A stretch of DNA of 64,000 bases from an uncultured Bacteroidota bacterium. GTDB lineage: Bacteria; Bacteroidota; Bacteroidia; Bacteroidales; P3. The stretch is from assembly GCA_902784465.1 (NCBI GenBank), contig CACZUZ010000002.1, positions 1 through 64,000 of the forward strand, read 5' to 3'. The position numbers and the translations under genes are program-made. The notes under the pieces were generated by a model. That model made no database searches and was not told the origin of the DNA. It saw nothing but the letters and a program-made list of their open reading frames with translations. Shown in pieces: positions 54,684 to 63,266 of this stretch (within the stretch, counting starts at the first letter, position 1; each line of letters starts with the position of its first letter).

Positions 54684-55754
54684 TTATATGACAAGTTTCA
54701 CACGGAAGCCGCGCTTGGTGGGTTCTTCCACTACCTGCTGGCACAGTTTAGCTAACTCGTTCCGTTGTTCGTCGGTCAGGGGCGTGGCGGTCATCTTCTC
54801 CACCATGAAATCCAAGGCGGTGACACCCGATTGTTCGCTGTGAGTGATGCGGACGGTGATGGGGCGGTAGGCGGCCATCACGTCGTCGAGCATCTTGTCC
54901 ACCAGCAGTTGCGCCGTTTCCTGCTTCTCGCTGATGCTGTATTTGTAGCAGAAGGCGTTGATGGCGGAGTGCATTCCGAGGAAGTCGAAGTCGGGGCCGC
55001 CGATCTCGAACACTTTCTTGCGGATGCGCTGCACGAAAGCTTTGGTGGCGCTGTGGACGGGCGCCTCGAAGATTTGTTGCGGGGTGCCGTCCTCGTGGAT
55101 GTATCCGTCGTACATGAAGAAGATGCGTGTGCTCACGTCGTAGGCGAACTTCATCTCGTGCGTGACGATGAGCATGGTCATGCCTTCGTCGGCCAACTGG
55201 CGGATGACGCTGAGCACCTCGCCGACCATCGTCGGGTCGAGGGCCGAAGTGGGTTCGTCGAAGAGGATGACATCAGGCTTCATGGCCAAGGCGCGGGCGA
55301 TGGCCACGCGCTGCTTCTGCCCGCCAGAGAGGGAGGCGGGGTAGACGTCGGCCTTCTCGGCGAGGCCTACCTTGCGCAGCAGCGCCAGCCCCTCTTCGCG
55401 TGCCTTCTCGGGCGCCAGGTGGAGCAGCTGGCAGGGGGCGAAGGTGACGTTTTCGAGCACGGTCTTGTGCGGGAAGAGGTTGAAGCTCTGGAAGACCATG
55501 CCCATCTTCTGCCGCATCTTGTGGACGGGGTAGCCGCGGGCGAGGATGTTTTCGCCGTCGAAGATGATCTCGCCGCCGGTGGGCGGGTCGAGCAGGTTGA
55601 GGGCGCGGAGGAAGGTGCTCTTGCCAGTGCCCGAGGGGCCGATGATGGAGATGACCTCGCCGCGGTGGATGTCGGCGTTGATGTCCTTGAGGACCCTTAG
55701 GACCTTGCCGTCGGGCCCCGTAAATTGCTTGCTGAGGTGCTTTATCTGTATCAT
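54684..55754 (-). CDS. Amino-acid ABC transporter ATPase with C-terminal extension
   Basis: 356 residues. The first ~245 form a GlnQ/HisP-type ATPase: Walker [14 protein letters not shown], signature [15 protein letters not shown], Walker [14 protein letters not shown], switch His in IVTHEM. Members of this family are normally about 240-250 residues; here a further ~110 follow ([20 protein letters not shown] ... RGFRVKLVI), mixed helices and strands of unknown role, perhaps regulatory. It powers the permease encoded just upstream at 55879. GC content is visibly higher than in neighbours (43 and 41 G/C in the 60-base blocks at 55321 and 55561). Confidence 0.9.
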   Translation of the reverse strand: MIQIKHLSKQFTGPDGKVLRVLKDINADIHRGEVISIIGPSGTGKSTFLRALNLLDPPTGGEIIFDGENILARGYPVHKMRQKMGMVFQSFNLFPHKTVLENVTFAPCQLLHLAPEKAREEGLALLRKVGLAEKADVYPASLSGGQKQRVAIARALAMKPDVILFDEPTSALDPTMVGEVLSVIRQLADEGMTMLIVTHEMKFAYDVSTRIFFMYDGYIHEDGTPQQIFEAPVHSATKAFVQRIRKKVFEIGGPDFDFLGMHSAINAFCYKYSISEKQETAQLLVDKMLDDVMAAYRPITVRITHSEQSGVTALDFMVEKMTATPLTDEQRNELAKLCQQVVEEPTKRGFRVKLVI

Positions 55755-55788
55755 GATTGTGTCTGTGTTTTCTTGGTCTGTAATTCCA

Positions 55789-55869
55789 AGTATACTATCT
55801 TGGGTATTCTTAGTATACTATCTCTACCCTTCTTAGTATACTATCTTTACCCAACTTAGTATACTAACT
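55789..55869. repeat. 23-bp repeats carrying the palindrome TAGTATACTA
   Basis: AGTATACTA recurs at 55789, 55812, 55835 and 55858, exactly 23 bases apart, with the spacer drifting (TCTTGGGTATTCTT, TCTCTACCCTTCTT, TCTTTACCCAACTT). The array fills the gap between the permease stop and the ATPase start in the same operon. Confidence 0.88.
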
Positions 55870-55878
55870 TTTTGGGGC

Positions 55879-57405
55879 TTAGTTTCCCATCTGTTCCAGC
55901 ACCTCCTGCCCGAAGACTTTTGCGGCCTCGCCCTTGCGGGTGAGAAGCATGATGTGCGACTCCAGGTAGCCCTCGGAGAAGAGTACCTGCTTCTGCCGTT
56001 CCTCGGTGATGCTGATGGAGCCCATGGCCATGTCGGCCTTGCCGGTCTGCACGGCGGGGATTTGCGAGGCAAAGTCCATGATGAGGAACTCCAGCTGCAG
56101 GTCGCGCCGGTTGGCCCACTCGGTGAGGAAGTCGATTTCCATTCCGGAGGGCTTGCCCGAACTGATGAAGCTGAAGGGCGGCATGGCGGGGTAGATAGTC
56201 ACCCGCAACTTGCGTCCCTTGCCGTGTTGCCGGGGTACAGGCACCGCCGAGGGGTCGTCGGCCGTGCGCCAGCGTTCATAAATCTGCTGGTAGGTGCCGT
56301 CGGCGCGTATCTCGGCCAGGAAACTGTCGAACTCCTGCTTCAGTTCTCTGTTGTCCAACTGAAAGCAGGCCCCGATGGGCATCGGTGGCAGTCCAGACTC
56401 CACGGCGTCCACCTTCGACTCAATCTCTCGGTTGAAAAACACCGTCAGGTTCTCGGCACCCGCCACATCGACCTTGCCGCTCTCCAGGGCCGCCAGTTCG
56501 TCAGTGGTGTTGGACAGCCGCATGATGTCGGCGTCGGGCGCCATCTCGCTGATGGCGATGTCCTGTATGCTGCCGATGACCACGCCCACACGCTTGCCGC
56601 TGAGGGCCTTGAAGACAACCGGGACATCCTTTTCGTTTTCGTTATCGTTTTCGTTGCTCAGCATCGCCGGCAGCCAGCACACCGTCCCGGCCACGGCCAG
56701 CGCCACCGCCGCCACCACGGCCTTCGTGCACCGCCGCTCGACCAGCGACCGCAGCAGCAGCCCGATGAGCCACGCCATGATGAAATAGATGATGGCCGTC
56801 ACGATGAGGGGGAAGAAGGCATCGAAGGTGCGCGAGCGGATGAGGTCGGAGGCGCGCGTCATGTCGGCCACGGCGATGTAGCCCACGATGCTCGTGCCCT
56901 TCAGCAGGCTGATGACCTCGCCTTGATAGACGGGCATAACGGCCTTGACAACCTGCGGAAGCACAATCTTGAAGAAGGTCTGCCGACGTGTGTATCCCAA
57001 GGCAAGTCCAGCCTCGGTCTGCCCGCGGTCGATACCTTCAATGGCGGTGCGCAGCATCTCGCTGACGTAGGCCGCCATGTTCAAGGCGAAGGTGACGATG
57101 GCCACCACGATGCCTGTGGCGTTCACCGGTGCCATTACCACATAGTACATCAGCATGAGCACCACTAGCACGGGCGTGCCGCGCATGATGTCGATATACA
57201 CCTTGGCGGTGGTGCTTACCCATTTTCGGCGGCTCATGCGCATCCAGCACACCAAACCGCCTAACAGTGTGCCAAAAATGGCGGCACAGAAGGTGATGAG
57301 CAGTGTCACCTGCAGGCCGTCGAGAATCATCCTGTAGCGGTCATCGGTAATGAGGTTGTTCGTAAAACTCTCGGCTATGCTTCCGATAATGTTCAATAAT
57401 ACCAT
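55879..57405 (-). CDS. ABC permease fused to a rearranged solute-binding domain
   Basis: 508 residues. Residues 1-225 are a HisM/GlnP-type permease with the EAA loop (EAGLALGYTRRQTFFKIVLP, 131-150). A further helix (about 231-249) leads to the periplasmic part. There, 262-380 match the second lobe and tail of an amino-acid binding protein (LSGKRVGVVIGS, ALESGKVDV, EIRADGTYQQIYERW), and 397-492 match the first lobe (KLRVTIYPAMPPFSF, GMEIDFLTEWANRRD, MGSISITEERQKQVLFS). The usual order is the reverse. A linker (RTADDPSAVPVPRQHGKG) joins old C- to old N-terminus. Probably a working uptake system for glutamine-like amino acids with the ATPase downstream. Confidence 0.85.
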   Translation of the reverse strand: MVLLNIIGSIAESFTNNLITDDRYRMILDGLQVTLLITFCAAIFGTLLGGLVCWMRMSRRKWVSTTAKVYIDIMRGTPVLVVLMLMYYVVMAPVNATGIVVAIVTFALNMAAYVSEMLRTAIEGIDRGQTEAGLALGYTRRQTFFKIVLPQVVKAVMPVYQGEVISLLKGTSIVGYIAVADMTRASDLIRSRTFDAFFPLIVTAIIYFIMAWLIGLLLRSLVERRCTKAVVAAVALAVAGTVCWLPAMLSNENDNENEKDVPVVFKALSGKRVGVVIGSIQDIAISEMAPDADIMRLSNTTDELAALESGKVDVAGAENLTVFFNREIESKVDAVESGLPPMPIGACFQLDNRELKQEFDSFLAEIRADGTYQQIYERWRTADDPSAVPVPRQHGKGRKLRVTIYPAMPPFSFISSGKPSGMEIDFLTEWANRRDLQLEFLIMDFASQIPAVQTGKADMAMGSISITEERQKQVLFSEGYLESHIMLLTRKGEAAKVFGQEVLEQMGN

Positions 57406-57407
57406 TG

Positions 57408-58934
57408 TTATTCTTGTGTTTTAGTTATTGATTTGTTTAAGCACTTCATCGAACACAAGTTCGTCGTCGAGCCAGGCCTTAACGTCGCTTTCGTTTTCCG
57501 ATACCACACCGCGAACCACGCGATAGCCACCAACACGCAAAGGCCGCCCAGCGGATAGCCGATGCTGATGGGCAGGCCGAGTATCTGCTTCGAGACGAAG
57601 AAGTAGGTGGAGCAGACGGCGGTCATGAAAAGTGCCGGAATCAGGGTGATCCAGAAGCATTTGCGTTCTTGCACTAAATAAACGGTCAAGGCCCAAAGGG
57701 TGAAGACGGCGAGGGTTTGGTTGAAGAAGCCCATGTACTGCCAAATGATGTTGAAGCCGTTAGGGTTGGCTATCTGCCACACCAGCATGGCGATGGAGAT
57801 GGCGAAAAGCGGCAGGCAGATGAAAAGACGCTTGCGGACGGGGGTTTGGTCGATTTTCAGCCAGTCGGCCACGATGAGGCGGCCGGAGCGGAAAGCAGTG
57901 TCGCCGCTGGTGATGGGTGCGGCCACCACGCCTAACATGGCCAATACTGCACCGAAGGCACCTAACCAGTCGCGGCTCACGAGATGCACTACCGCCGGTG
58001 CCGAAGTGGAGAAGCCGTTGGAGCCTTCAATGAGGTCGTAGCCGGGCGTGGGGGTGGCGTAGAAAAACCACATGCCTATCGTGGCCCAAATCAAGGCCAC
58101 CAAGCCTTCGGTCACCATGGCGCCGTAGAAGACACGGCGACCCATGCGCTCCGTCTTCAGGCAGCGACCCATCAGCGGGCTTTGCGTGGCATGGAAGCCC
58201 GACACGGCACCGCAGGCCACGGTGATGAAGAGGGCAGGGAAGATGTGGTCGGTCCAACGTTCTGGGTCGGCTTTGGCGCCCATGTCGTAGAAATGGCTCC
58301 ACAACTCGGGCAGGTGTGGCATCTTGACGAAAAGCACCACCATCAACGCTACGGCCATGAAAACCAGCGCCACGGCAAACACTGGATAAACCTTGCCGAT
58401 AATCTTGTCGATGGGCAGCATCGTGGCTATGACATAGTAAGCGAAGATGATGATGACCCACATCATGGTGTCGCCGCCAATCAGATGCAGTATCGCTGCC
58501 GGAGAGTAAACAAACACGGTGCCTCCGACAAGCAAAGTCAACAAGGTCAGGGCCAGCGCGACGCTTTTCGTCCACTTGCCCAAGTATTTCCCGATGATTT
58601 CCGGCAGGCTTGCGCCGCCGTTGCGCATCGAAGTCATGCCGCTCAGGTAGTCGTGTACGGCTCCGGCGAAGATGGTGCCGAGGACGATCCACAGGTAGGC
58701 CACGGGACCGAACTTGGCACCCATGATGGCACCGAAGATGGGGCCTGTGCCGGCAATATTGAGGAACTGGATCATGTAAACCTTCCAGTTGGGAAGCACC
58801 ATGAAGTCAACGTTGTCGCGCTTGGCAATGGCTGGCGTCACGCGGTCGTCGGGGCCAAATACCCGCTCCACGAAACGCCCGTAGAACAAGTAGCCCAGAA
58901 TCAGGACGGCAAGGCTAATGATGAAGGTAATCAT
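57408..58934 (-). CDS. cstA: CstA-family transporter
   Basis: 508 residues, about 13 membrane helices. Family motifs: ILGYLFYGRFVERVFGPDD at the start, then NIAGTGPIFGAIMGAKFGP and VHDYLSGMTSMRNGGASLPE. CstA proteins take up pyruvate or peptides, classically on carbon starvation. Its stop is two bases before the permease start, so cstA, the permease and the ATPase form one leftward operon. Upstream, five bases before its ATG, lies a truncated kinase remnant; the nearest promoter-like box is at 59380-59387. Confidence 0.92.
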   Translation of the reverse strand: MITFIISLAVLILGYLFYGRFVERVFGPDDRVTPAIAKRDNVDFMVLPNWKVYMIQFLNIAGTGPIFGAIMGAKFGPVAYLWIVLGTIFAGAVHDYLSGMTSMRNGGASLPEIIGKYLGKWTKSVALALTLLTLLVGGTVFVYSPAAILHLIGGDTMMWVIIIFAYYVIATMLPIDKIIGKVYPVFAVALVFMAVALMVVLFVKMPHLPELWSHFYDMGAKADPERWTDHIFPALFITVACGAVSGFHATQSPLMGRCLKTERMGRRVFYGAMVTEGLVALIWATIGMWFFYATPTPGYDLIEGSNGFSTSAPAVVHLVSRDWLGAFGAVLAMLGVVAAPITSGDTAFRSGRLIVADWLKIDQTPVRKRLFICLPLFAISIAMLVWQIANPNGFNIIWQYMGFFNQTLAVFTLWALTVYLVQERKCFWITLIPALFMTAVCSTYFFVSKQILGLPISIGYPLGGLCVLVAIAWFAVWYRKTKATLRPGSTTNLCSMKCLNKSITKTQE

Positions 58935-58939
58935 AGTGG

Positions 58940-59056
58940 TCAGAGGGTTGCCATCTTGTGGTGGTTAATTCCAAGTTTTTCTCCTAATAAACGGGCGATT
59001 ACGCCGCCGCCCGTGCCGCATTCGCGGTTGATGGTGATGATAGTGTTGTCATTCAT
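58940..59056 (-). pseudogene. Truncated cytidylate-kinase-like gene, N-terminus only
   Basis: 38 residues: MNDNTIITINRECGTGGG then VIARLLGEKLGI. This is the P-loop start of the cytidylate-kinase-like (AAA_26) family, whose full proteins have about 200 residues. The frame ends five bases before the cstA start, so the rest of the gene is missing. Confidence 0.7.
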
Positions 59057-59260
59057 AGTGTGAAACAATTTAGCGGTGTTTGTTGTACGACATGGATGCC
59101 GCAGGAGAGGCCTTCCGGTACAGTAATTTTCAAAATCCTCCAGAAAGAGATCTACAATTCTGTCGACAGTGTGTGGGAGGGAAGTGTCTCCGGCAACGTG
59201 GGGAGTAATATTTGTTTTCCAATAGGGCCGTGAGTTTTTTACAATATTATTCCTTGGCAT
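59057..59260 (-). pseudogene. C-terminal remnant of a 2-hydroxyacid dehydrogenase
   Basis: In the same frame as the kinase remnant and just upstream of it: PYWKTNITPHVAGDTSLP, then TVDRIVDLFLEDFENYCTGRPL. This matches the end of NAD-dependent 2-hydroxyacid dehydrogenases of the GhrA type (NVxITPHxAG ... RIVxLFLENLxRYLxGxPL), with the catalytic His. No matching coding sequence precedes it; about 70-75% of the usual gene is gone. Confidence 0.65.
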
Positions 59261-59579
59261 TCCAAGAAAATGAATGCCAATTTAACAAAAACACACGGCT
59301 ACCTCGAATTCCCGAAAACACTAATTTACATTCATTTTCGTCCGCATAGCCCGTATTTTGTACGAAAAATAAAACTATGCAAAGATATAAAAAAGCACAT
59401 ACAAAAAAAAAAAAAAAAAAAAGAAAATAAGTCCCAACTGAAAAAGATAGGCTTTGAAGTATACAAAAAGAGGATTGAATTAATACAAAAAGGATAACAA
59501 AAAACCGCAAAATACACATACAGGTAAAGGAGAAGTTGATTGCTATCCTCTGGGCGAGGTGGGCGGGGGTGGACGGAGG
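59261..59579. other. Gene-free AT-rich region with A20 tract
   Basis: 319 bases without a credible gene. It holds a run of 20 A (59403-59422) and, on the minus strand, TATCTTTG (59387-59380), a -7 type box pointing toward the remnants and cstA. If that box is used, the cstA message has a leader of about 440 bases running through the debris. Confidence 0.55.
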
Positions 59580-60308
59580 CTAATAATAGGTGAGGGAGCG
59601 GGAGATGGAGTACATCGGGGTCCCGTTTAAGGAATAGCGGCAGAGGATCCAGTTGCCGTGGCTGTCGAAGGAGTAGCTGCGCTTTTCGACGGTTGTCTCC
59701 TTTTCGTTGTCGTTGTAGAAGGTCTGGGTACGCTTGATGAGGTTGCCGCGACGGTCGTACTGCCGATGCTCTTCCCAGAGGAGTAGCTCGTCGGAGGTAT
59801 ACTGGCGGACGGTCTTGAGGCGTTCCTTCTTGTCGTAGTCGGAGACGGTACGCTTGACGACCGCGCCACTGTCGGCATGATAGGTATACTCGACGCTCTG
59901 CACCAAGTTGCCGCCGCGACCGTAGATGCAGTGGGTGGTGGCGATGAGACGGCCGCGGAGGTCGAACTGGCGGAGCTCCAGCACGTCGCCATCGTAGTCG
60001 AACTTATACTGGCGGTTGACGGAAAGGGCCTCGAGAGTGAGGGGGTAGGCGGTGACCTTCTCACCGCCAAAGCCTCGCTTGCGGTATTCGGTGAGCTTGC
60101 CGAGGGAGTCGAAGAGATAAGTCTCCTGGAAGTTGTTGTCGTTGCCAGACTGGTAGCGTTGGACGACAACCATCTGGCGGGGATTGTCGCGCAGGTTGTG
60201 GCTGGCGCAGGTGGGCTGGAGGAGTTGAGCCTTGTTGTGCTGAGCCGAGAGAAAAGCGGGGAAAGGAAAATAAAAAAACAAAAAGAGGATGATGATTTTC
60301 TTTAACAT
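59580..60308 (-). CDS. Secreted YD/RHS-like repeat protein
   Basis: 242 residues from the ATG at 60308, which opens the signal peptide MLKKIIILFLFFYFPFPAFLSA; a longer frame from 60419 starts upstream of the promoter box. The mature part has RHS/YD-like repeats: YLFDSLGKLTEYRKR, FDLRGRLIATTHCIYGRGGNLV, YDKKERLKTVRQY, YDRRGNLIKRTQTFY, FDSHGNWILCRY. Proteins of this kind are common in Bacteroidales and have no assigned function. Single gene. Confidence 0.75.
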   Translation of the reverse strand: MLKKIIILFLFFYFPFPAFLSAQHNKAQLLQPTCASHNLRDNPRQMVVVQRYQSGNDNNFQETYLFDSLGKLTEYRKRGFGGEKVTAYPLTLEALSVNRQYKFDYDGDVLELRQFDLRGRLIATTHCIYGRGGNLVQSVEYTYHADSGAVVKRTVSDYDKKERLKTVRQYTSDELLLWEEHRQYDRRGNLIKRTQTFYNDNEKETTVEKRSYSFDSHGNWILCRYSLNGTPMYSISRSLTYY

Positions 60309-60337
60309 TGGGTAATCTTGATATAAAAACAGAAATG

Positions 60338-60345
60338 CAAAGATA
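60338..60345 (-). promoter_or_regulatory. -7 box of the YD-repeat gene
   Basis: Minus-strand TATCTTTG, 29 bases before the ATG at 60308; supports the shorter start. Confidence 0.55.
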
Positions 60346-60408
60346 GGGAAAAAAACTAAGTTATAAATGGTTAATGTGCAAAAAAACACGAAAAGAAACA
60401 ATGGAGTG

Positions 60409-60436
60409 TTTGTTTTCAATATTTTTTGTATTTTTG
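60409..60436 (+). promoter_or_regulatory. Candidate promoter of dapB
   Basis: TATTTTTG at 60429-60436 with TTTG at 60409-60412; the 16-base spacer is a little short. It precedes the ATG at 60528 by 91 bases. Confidence 0.55.
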
Positions 60437-60527
60437 CAACGCAAAAGATGCCGTTTCACGGGATGCTGAAACAGGCCTTTTCGAAGAAGTAGAACTTGAA
60501 TTAACAGAAAAAACGACAATAGCAGAC

Positions 60528-61223
60528 ATGAAAATTGCACTGATAGGATATGGGAAGATGGGGCACGCCATTGAGGCGCTTGCCATTGAGCGGGGGCACG
60601 AGATTGTATGCACCATCGACAACGCCGAAGAGCTGGCGGCGAAGGCGCGGCAGCTGACGGAGGCCGACGTGGCGATAGAGTTCACGATGCCGTCGGCGGC
60701 GGCGGACAACATACGCTACTGCATTGACAACGACATAGCCATAGTGTGCGGGACGACAGGATGGTACGACGCCTACTATGAGCTGGCCACGCTGTGCCAC
60801 AACCGAGGCGGGGCGATGCTGACGGCGACGAACTTCAGCATCGGCATGAACATCATGTTTGCCCTGAACGAGCGGCTGGCACAACTGATGAGCGGCAGAG
60901 ACGACTACCGCGTAGACATAACGGAGACGCACCATATCCACAAGCTCGATGCGCCCAGCGGCACCGCCATCACGCTGCGGGAACAGATAGCGGCGAACAG
61001 AGGAGAAGGCCACGGGGAGGAGATACCCATAACCTCGATACGCGAGGGCGAGGTGGCCGGCATCCATACCGTCCGCTACCAGTCGGAGATTGACAGCATC
61101 AGCATCACCCACGAGGCACACAGCCGCAAGGGGCTGGCACTGGGGGCATTGCTGGCGGCGGAATACCTAAAGGGGAAGAAGGGCGTGTACACGATGAGAG
61201 ACTGCCTGAACAACAAAGAGTGA
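60528..61223 (+). CDS. dapB: 4-Hydroxy-tetrahydrodipicolinate reductase
   Basis: 231 residues from the ATG at 60528; the open frame extends upstream into the promoter and is not translated there. NAD(P)-binding MKIALIGYGKMGHAI, VCGTTGW, TNFSIGMNIMF and the catalytic region ETHHIHKLDAPSGTA are intact. DapB makes tetrahydrodipicolinate for lysine and meso-diaminopimelate, a peptidoglycan component. phoH follows after 39 bases. Confidence 0.95.
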   Translation: MKIALIGYGKMGHAIEALAIERGHEIVCTIDNAEELAAKARQLTEADVAIEFTMPSAAADNIRYCIDNDIAIVCGTTGWYDAYYELATLCHNRGGAMLTATNFSIGMNIMFALNERLAQLMSGRDDYRVDITETHHIHKLDAPSGTAITLREQIAANRGEGHGEEIPITSIREGEVAGIHTVRYQSEIDSISITHEAHSRKGLALGALLAAEYLKGKKGVYTMRDCLNNKE

Positions 61224-61262
61224 GCAGGGCGAGAGGAGAATACACAAAGCGAACAGACAAAT

Positions 61263-62282
61263 ATGAACGAACAGGGAAACGAGAAAATAATATCGCTGGA
61301 AGATATAGACTACAACCACTTTTGGGGTGCCAACGAGCGGATGCTCGACTTTGTGAGGCTGCTGTTCCCTAAGGTGAAGCTGGTGGTGAGAGGCGAGATG
61401 TTGAAGGTGATAGGGGCCGCTGACGACATAGCATTTTTCGAGGATAAGCTCAATGCCATGATGACCTATCACGAGAAGTTTGGCAACCTGACGGAGAACG
61501 CCATAATGCAGATAATGGAGAACGGAGGAGGGCCTGACAGCGAGCAGAGCGACGAGATACTGGTGCATGGCCGCAACGGCCTGCTTGTGAAGGCACGCAC
61601 CCCCAACCAGCGCCGCCTCGTGGAGGCAGTGAAACAGAACGATATGGTTTTTGCCATCGGTCCTGCGGGGACGGGCAAGACATACACCGCCGTTGCACTG
61701 GCTGTGAGGGCATTAAAGAACAAGGAGGTGAGACGCATCATACTGACCCGCCCGGCGGTGGAAGCCGGCGAGAACCTGGGGTTCCTGCCAGGCGACCTGC
61801 GCGACAAGCTGGACCCCTACCTGCAGCCCCTCTACGATGCGCTGCGCGACATGATACCGCAGCAGAAGCTCCTCTCCTACTGGGAAGACAACACCATAGA
61901 GATAGCGCCACTGGCTTTCATGCGAGGACGCACGCTCGACAACGCCTTCGTGATACTCGACGAGGCGCAGAACGCCACCCAGTCGCAGCTCAAGATGTTC
62001 CTGACACGCATGGGCCGCAACGCCAAGTTTGTGGTGACGGGCGACGTGACGCAGATAGACCTGCCCCGCAACCAGCAGTCGGGTTTGGTACATGCCACAC
62101 AGATACTGAAAGAGATAGAAGGCATAGCGGTGATAGAGCTGGACAACAGCGACGTGATAAGGCACCGCCTGGTGACGAAGATAATAAGGGCATACGAGAG
62201 GGCGACGGAAAGCCAGGAGCAGAAAAAGCAGCAAAGCGACAGCGAGGGCGGACGGACGCCCTACAAACCAATAAACAATTAA
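61263..62282 (+). CDS. phoH: PhoH-family ATPase
   Basis: 339 residues. N-terminal KH-like segment (VRGEMLKVIGAADDIAFFEDKL), then the PhoH ATPase: Walker A AIGPAGTGKTYTAVALAV, LTRPAVEAGENLGFLPGDL, KLDPYLQPLYDAL and Walker B VILDEAQNATQSQLKM. PhoH/PhoL proteins are linked to RNA metabolism, often with YbeY, which is not adjacent. Located between dapB and ispE in the same direction. Confidence 0.94.
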   Translation: MNEQGNEKIISLEDIDYNHFWGANERMLDFVRLLFPKVKLVVRGEMLKVIGAADDIAFFEDKLNAMMTYHEKFGNLTENAIMQIMENGGGPDSEQSDEILVHGRNGLLVKARTPNQRRLVEAVKQNDMVFAIGPAGTGKTYTAVALAVRALKNKEVRRIILTRPAVEAGENLGFLPGDLRDKLDPYLQPLYDALRDMIPQQKLLSYWEDNTIEIAPLAFMRGRTLDNAFVILDEAQNATQSQLKMFLTRMGRNAKFVVTGDVTQIDLPRNQQSGLVHATQILKEIEGIAVIELDNSDVIRHRLVTKIIRAYERATESQEQKKQQSDSEGGRTPYKPINN

Positions 62283-62290
62283 GCCAAAAA

Positions 62291-63070
62291 ATGATTACCT
62301 ATCCAAACTGCAAGATAAATTTCGGGTTGCACGTAGTGGGGAGGCGCGAGGATGGCTACCATGACCTGGAGACCATCTTCCTGCCGGCGCCGCTGAGCGA
62401 CACACTGGAGATAGAGAAGTCGGAGGAGTTCCGCTTCGCACAGGATGGCATAGCGATAGAGGGGAGCGCGGAAGACAATCTGGTGGTGAAAGCCTACCGG
62501 TTGATGCAGAGGGAGACGGGGATTGGAGCGGTGACGATACGGTTGACGAAAAAGATACCCTTCGGAGCCGGACTTGGCGGCGGCAGCAGCGATGCCGCTT
62601 TCACGCTGAAGATGCTCGACGAGCTGTTTGACTTGCAGCTGGGGAGCGCGCGGCTGAAGGGGCTGGCCTCGCAGCTGGGAGCCGACTGTGCATTCTTCAT
62701 AGACAACGTGCCGAGTTATGCCACTGGAATCGGTGACATACTTACACCGCTGGGGTTCAACCCAATAGAAGGCATGAAGCTTCGTATAGAGAAGCCGGAA
62801 GGCGAAAGCGTGTCGACGGCCGAGGCCTACAGAGGACTAGGCACAGAGAGAGGGATAGCGGCAGACAGAGAGCGGCGAGTGCTGCTGACAGAGGCGGCGA
62901 AAGAACGGCCCGAGAGGTGGAGAGAACTGATAGTGAACGACTTCGAGAAATCGGTATTTGCAGGACATCCACGGATAGCCGAGATGAAAGAGCGGTTCTA
63001 TGACGAGGGGGCGGTTTTCGCGCAGATGACCGGTTCGGGGGCTGCTGTGTTTGGTGTGTGGGAGGCATAG
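62291..63070 (+). CDS. ispE: 4-Diphosphocytidyl-2-C-methyl-D-erythritol kinase
   Basis: 259 residues of the GHMP kinase family. NCKINFGLHVVGRREDGYHD at the start, the ATP loop KIPFGAGLGGGSSDAAF, and the late MTGSGAAVFGVW motif are present. IspE phosphorylates CDP-ME in the non-mevalonate isoprenoid pathway, two steps from IspF at 37481. Eight bases after phoH. Followed by an 8-bp array. Confidence 0.95.
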   Translation: MITYPNCKINFGLHVVGRREDGYHDLETIFLPAPLSDTLEIEKSEEFRFAQDGIAIEGSAEDNLVVKAYRLMQRETGIGAVTIRLTKKIPFGAGLGGGSSDAAFTLKMLDELFDLQLGSARLKGLASQLGADCAFFIDNVPSYATGIGDILTPLGFNPIEGMKLRIEKPEGESVSTAEAYRGLGTERGIAADRERRVLLTEAAKERPERWRELIVNDFEKSVFAGHPRIAEMKERFYDEGAVFAQMTGSGAAVFGVWEA

Positions 63071-63083
63071 AGAGGAAGACAAT

Positions 63084-63197
63084 CGGATTTTCGGATTGGA
63101 CGGATTTTCGGATTAACGGATTAACGGATTAACGGATTAACGGATTTTCGGATTTTCGGATTGGACGGATTAACGGATTAACGGATAAACGGATTGA
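63084..63197. repeat. 8-bp tandem array, 14 units (CGGATTNN)
   Basis: Fourteen consecutive units beginning CGGAT: CGGATTAA (six), CGGATTTT (four), CGGATTGGA (two, nine bases), CGGATAAA and CGGATTGA. It begins 13 bases after the ispE stop and fills most of the gap to the next gene. Confidence 0.93.
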
Positions 63198-63266
63198 TAG
63201 AAATTCCCAAAAATAAACATAATAACAAAACAATCACAAAATAATAAAACAACCAAAAAATAGCCC

